Source: Epsilonproteobacteria bacterium UBA6211 (lineage in GTDB: Bacteria > Campylobacterota > Campylobacteria > Campylobacterales > Arcobacteraceae). From it: a DNA stretch of 15,407 nt. The position numbers were made by a program, and so were the translations under genes. Location: positions 1 to 15,407 of the forward strand of contig DISL01000056.1 of NCBI GenBank assembly GCA_002421845.1, written 5' to 3'. The notes beneath the pieces are model-generated. The model was not told where the DNA came from and searched no databases. It was given only the letters and a program-made list of their open reading frames with translations. Of the stretch, positions 13,625 through 15,407 are shown piece by piece; the stretch's first letter is position 1, and every line of letters begins with the position of its first letter.

Positions 13625-15407
13625 TGTACATCAACCTTTTGTATTTTTACTTTTTTGTATCTGAACCCTTTGAATACGTCATTGCTTTTTTCTATGTCAT
13701 ACATACTTAATAAAGCTATAGTACCTTTTAGGCTACTGTCAAGTTTAAAAATTTTTCTTATTGTACTACTATTAATATTAATAATAATTTCATTGCCGTC
13801 GCTAATCTTTGCAGATTTTGCAAAAGATTCACTACCTCTTAGATAAATATCTTGAGCCGTATGCTTCGTTTTTGCAGTAAATTCATTGAATTGTTGCAAT
13901 GGATTGCAATTATAAATTATACTTCCATCAAAGCTTTCAATAGAATCAATCTCTTCCATATCAAAATTTGTTTCTACGTCATAAACTTCTAGTTTATATC
14001 CTCTATGGGCTTTACCTGTATTGTCGTAATAATCTTCTATAGAGTCAAACTTCACAGCTTTGAAACCGCTTGATAGCGGTAATTTCACGGTATAATCTAT
14101 GGTATATTTGACACTGTCATCAAAAATAGCATTTGCCAAATCATTTAGACAATAACCTTGGTAGTTTATAGCTACATTTGTAGGAACTACACATTTATCA
14201 ATGTTTGTAAACGTTCCTTCTTGTTGATTTAGTGCAGGGGTATTAAAATCACCGTTACCAGAAGCACTTATAGTATAATCACCGTAAGAGTTATATCCTA
14301 CTACGAAATCTCCACCGTTATCTACGTCAAGGTCACATACCAAACTAACACCTAAAGTATTTGTTTGTGAAGGAGATACTAAAACTTTGAAGTTTGTAAA
14401 TGCTTCAAACAAACCTGCTATTTTTGCAATATTTTCAGAATTCGGATGAGAGAATAAATCCTCGCCTAAGACAATTACCGGTGATTTTTTTCTAGTTAAT
14501 CTAGCTGAAATATCAGATATTTCTTCTTCCCCGACATTTGACTCTGCACTGATGTATCCAATATCCAAGTCATTTAGATATGCACTTACGGTACCGTTAG
14601 ACTCTTTTACGAATTCATTTGCAAGTAATGCTAAAACGCCGTCTTCGCTACCTGCTTCGTATTTCACGTATTTCGTATAAATAGCTTTTAATGATTCATC
14701 AGCTATTGGATGCATATAAATCACTTCTGCTCTATTTTTCTTGTTTGCTTGATTGATAGCAAATTTAACCATAGGGTTGTCGTTGTTTACTTTGCTTCCC
14801 AAAACTATTACGAAATCACTTGCCTTTACATCTTCTAATGTAGCACTATATAGAGACTTTCCTGAAGTTTTTGAAAAGTTTTTCATAAACTTACCGAAAT
14901 TTCTCGCATCTTCGTTATATAGTTTTATTCCGAGTTTGCTTTTTAGATTTTGTAGTATCAAAGCCTCTTCGTTTGTGATATAAGAATCAAATCTTATAGC
15001 ATCACATTTTTTTAGTGCTTCAATCGCCTTATCAAAATCCTCTTTTGAAGATATGTTTTTGTTTTCAAAATCGTATCCAAATCTTCCTGCACCGCAAAGT
15101 GATGAAAATTCAAAATCGTTTTTTACCCTTACGATTTTTTGTCCGTCCATTTTTAACGTACCGTCGTGTTTTACTTCGTATGTTAAATTACAAGCACTAC
15201 TACAATGAGCACAACTTGCAGGAACTTTTTTTGCTTCCCAAGCATTTGAGGTATATTTGTAACCGTTTGATACCAATGCACCTACAGGGCAAACAGATAT
15301 ACATTCACCGCATTGTTGGCATTTAGAAAACTTTATATCTATCTCTGATTTATATCCGCCCGGTTTTACGTAAAGTGCGTTTGAACCTACAACTTCATTA
15401 CAAGTTC
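13621..15407 (-). CDS. nuoG: NADH-quinone oxidoreductase subunit G, copy 2 (N7 cysteines present), N-terminus off window
   Basis: A second NuoG-type subunit, cut by the right edge; the frame is open to the last bases, and the TTG at 15276 is internal. About 594 residues are visible. They start at TCNEVVGSNAL, the last part of the first [4Fe-4S] motif, then CQQCGECISVCPVGAL, the second motif. Next comes ASCAHCSSAC (Cys-x2-Cys-x3-Cys, codons at about 15213-15190), and 31 residues later SSLCGAG (Cys at about 15096-15094). Together these form the four-cysteine N7-type site of E. coli NuoG and of molybdopterin oxidoreductases. The rest is a molybdopterin-oxidoreductase-like fold closely similar to copy 1, with shared NTLGVSL, QQEGTFTN and VPTN motifs. 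It lacks the Lys/Glu insertion, and the linker between its two ferredoxin motifs is about 24 residues shorter. It could serve in the same complex I or in an alternative form; presence of the [2Fe-2S] domain cannot be seen. Confidence 0.9.
   Translation of the reverse strand, partial: TCNEVVGSNALYVKPGGYKSEIDIKFSKCQQCGECISVCPVGALVSNGYKYTSNAWEAKKVPASCAHCSSACNLTYEVKHDGTLKMDGQKIVRVKNDFEFSSLCGAGRFGYDFENKNISSKEDFDKAIEALKKCDAIRFDSYITNEEALILQNLKSKLGIKLYNEDARNFGKFMKNFSKTSGKSLYSATLEDVKASDFVIVLGSKVNNDNPMVKFAINQANKKNRAEVIYMHPIADESLKAIYTKYVKYEAGSEDGVLALLANEFVKESNGTVSAYLNDLDIGYISAESNVGEEEISDISARLTRKKSPVIVLGEDLFSHPNSENIAKIAGLFEAFTNFKVLVSPSQTNTLGVSLVCDLDVDNGGDFVVGYNSYGDYTISASGNGDFNTPALNQQEGTFTNIDKCVVPTNVAINYQGYCLNDLANAIFDDSVKYTIDYTVKLPLSSGFKAVKFDSIEDYYDNTGKAHRGYKLEVYDVETNFDMEEIDSIESFDGSIIYNCNPLQQFNEFTAKTKHTAQDIYLRGSESFAKSAKISDGNEIIININSSTIRKIFKLDSSLKGTIALLSMYDIEKSNDVFKGFRYKKVKIQKVDVQ

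Noticed and set aside
14066..14079. Short inverted repeat CCGCT / AGCGG
   Set aside because: Only a 5-base stem in the middle of nuoG copy 2 coding sequence, with no following T-run; expected by chance.
15274..15276. TTG at 15276 as the start of nuoG copy 2
   Set aside because: The frame continues upstream through CQQCGECISVCPVGAL to the window edge, so the start is outside.
11177..15407. One nuoG copy as a formate dehydrogenase or other molybdenum enzyme
   Set aside because: No clear molybdenum-binding Cys or selenocysteine context was found in either copy, and the two share NuoG-style motifs and lie inside a nuo operon. A hybrid role is not fully excluded for copy 2.

Overview
The window is an AT-rich, gene-dense chromosomal stretch. 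Its gene content and order suggest a member of the Campylobacterota (the former Epsilonproteobacteria). Two things support this. First, the order coaBC, uppS, prepilin peptidase, LptF/LptG-type permease, truA matches, as I remember it, the Campylobacter jejuni Cj0822-Cj0827 neighbourhood. Second, the NuoG, NuoI and NuoH proteins have the sequence style of that group. A Sulfurimonas-like free-living relative is plausible, but genus assignment is inference.

The left arm (1-3695, + strand) is one tightly overlapping operon of five genes, the first cut by the window edge. They are the CoaB part of coaBC (coenzyme A synthesis), uppS (undecaprenyl diphosphate for wall and surface glycans), a methyltransferase-less prepilin peptidase (TTG start), an LptF/LptG-family lipopolysaccharide export permease, and truA (tRNA pseudouridine synthase, GTG start). 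Every junction overlaps by 1-14 bases, so translational coupling is likely.

The right arm (3692-15407, - strand) is the 3' part of a respiratory complex I operon, in transcription order nuoG copy 2 (N-terminus off the window), nuoG copy 1, nuoH, I, J, K, L, M, N. Together these encode the complete set of proton-pumping antiporter-like subunits (L, M, N), the membrane subunits H, J and K, the ferredoxin-like connector I, and two different copies of the iron-sulfur subunit G. The subunits expected upstream (A, B, C, D and any E or F) would lie beyond position 15407. Gaps are at most 11 bases, and several ribosome binding sites overlap the stop codon of the gene before.

The two operons converge and their stop codons overlap by 4 bases. 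A perfect 10-bp inverted repeat inside the end of truA is the only terminator-like structure seen.

The most interesting signal is the tandem nuoG pair. Both copies carry a full eight-cysteine double [4Fe-4S] ferredoxin module where canonical NuoG has four cysteines (in copy 2 part of it is off the window). Only copy 2 keeps the four cysteines of the N7-type cluster, and copy 1 has a roughly 45-residue Lys/Glu-rich insertion. Smaller curiosities are a heptamer repeat tract in the 5' end of uppS and a roughly 19-residue insertion in NuoL. No RNA genes, mobile elements or CRISPR arrays were seen, and no stretch longer than 11 bases is without a gene.
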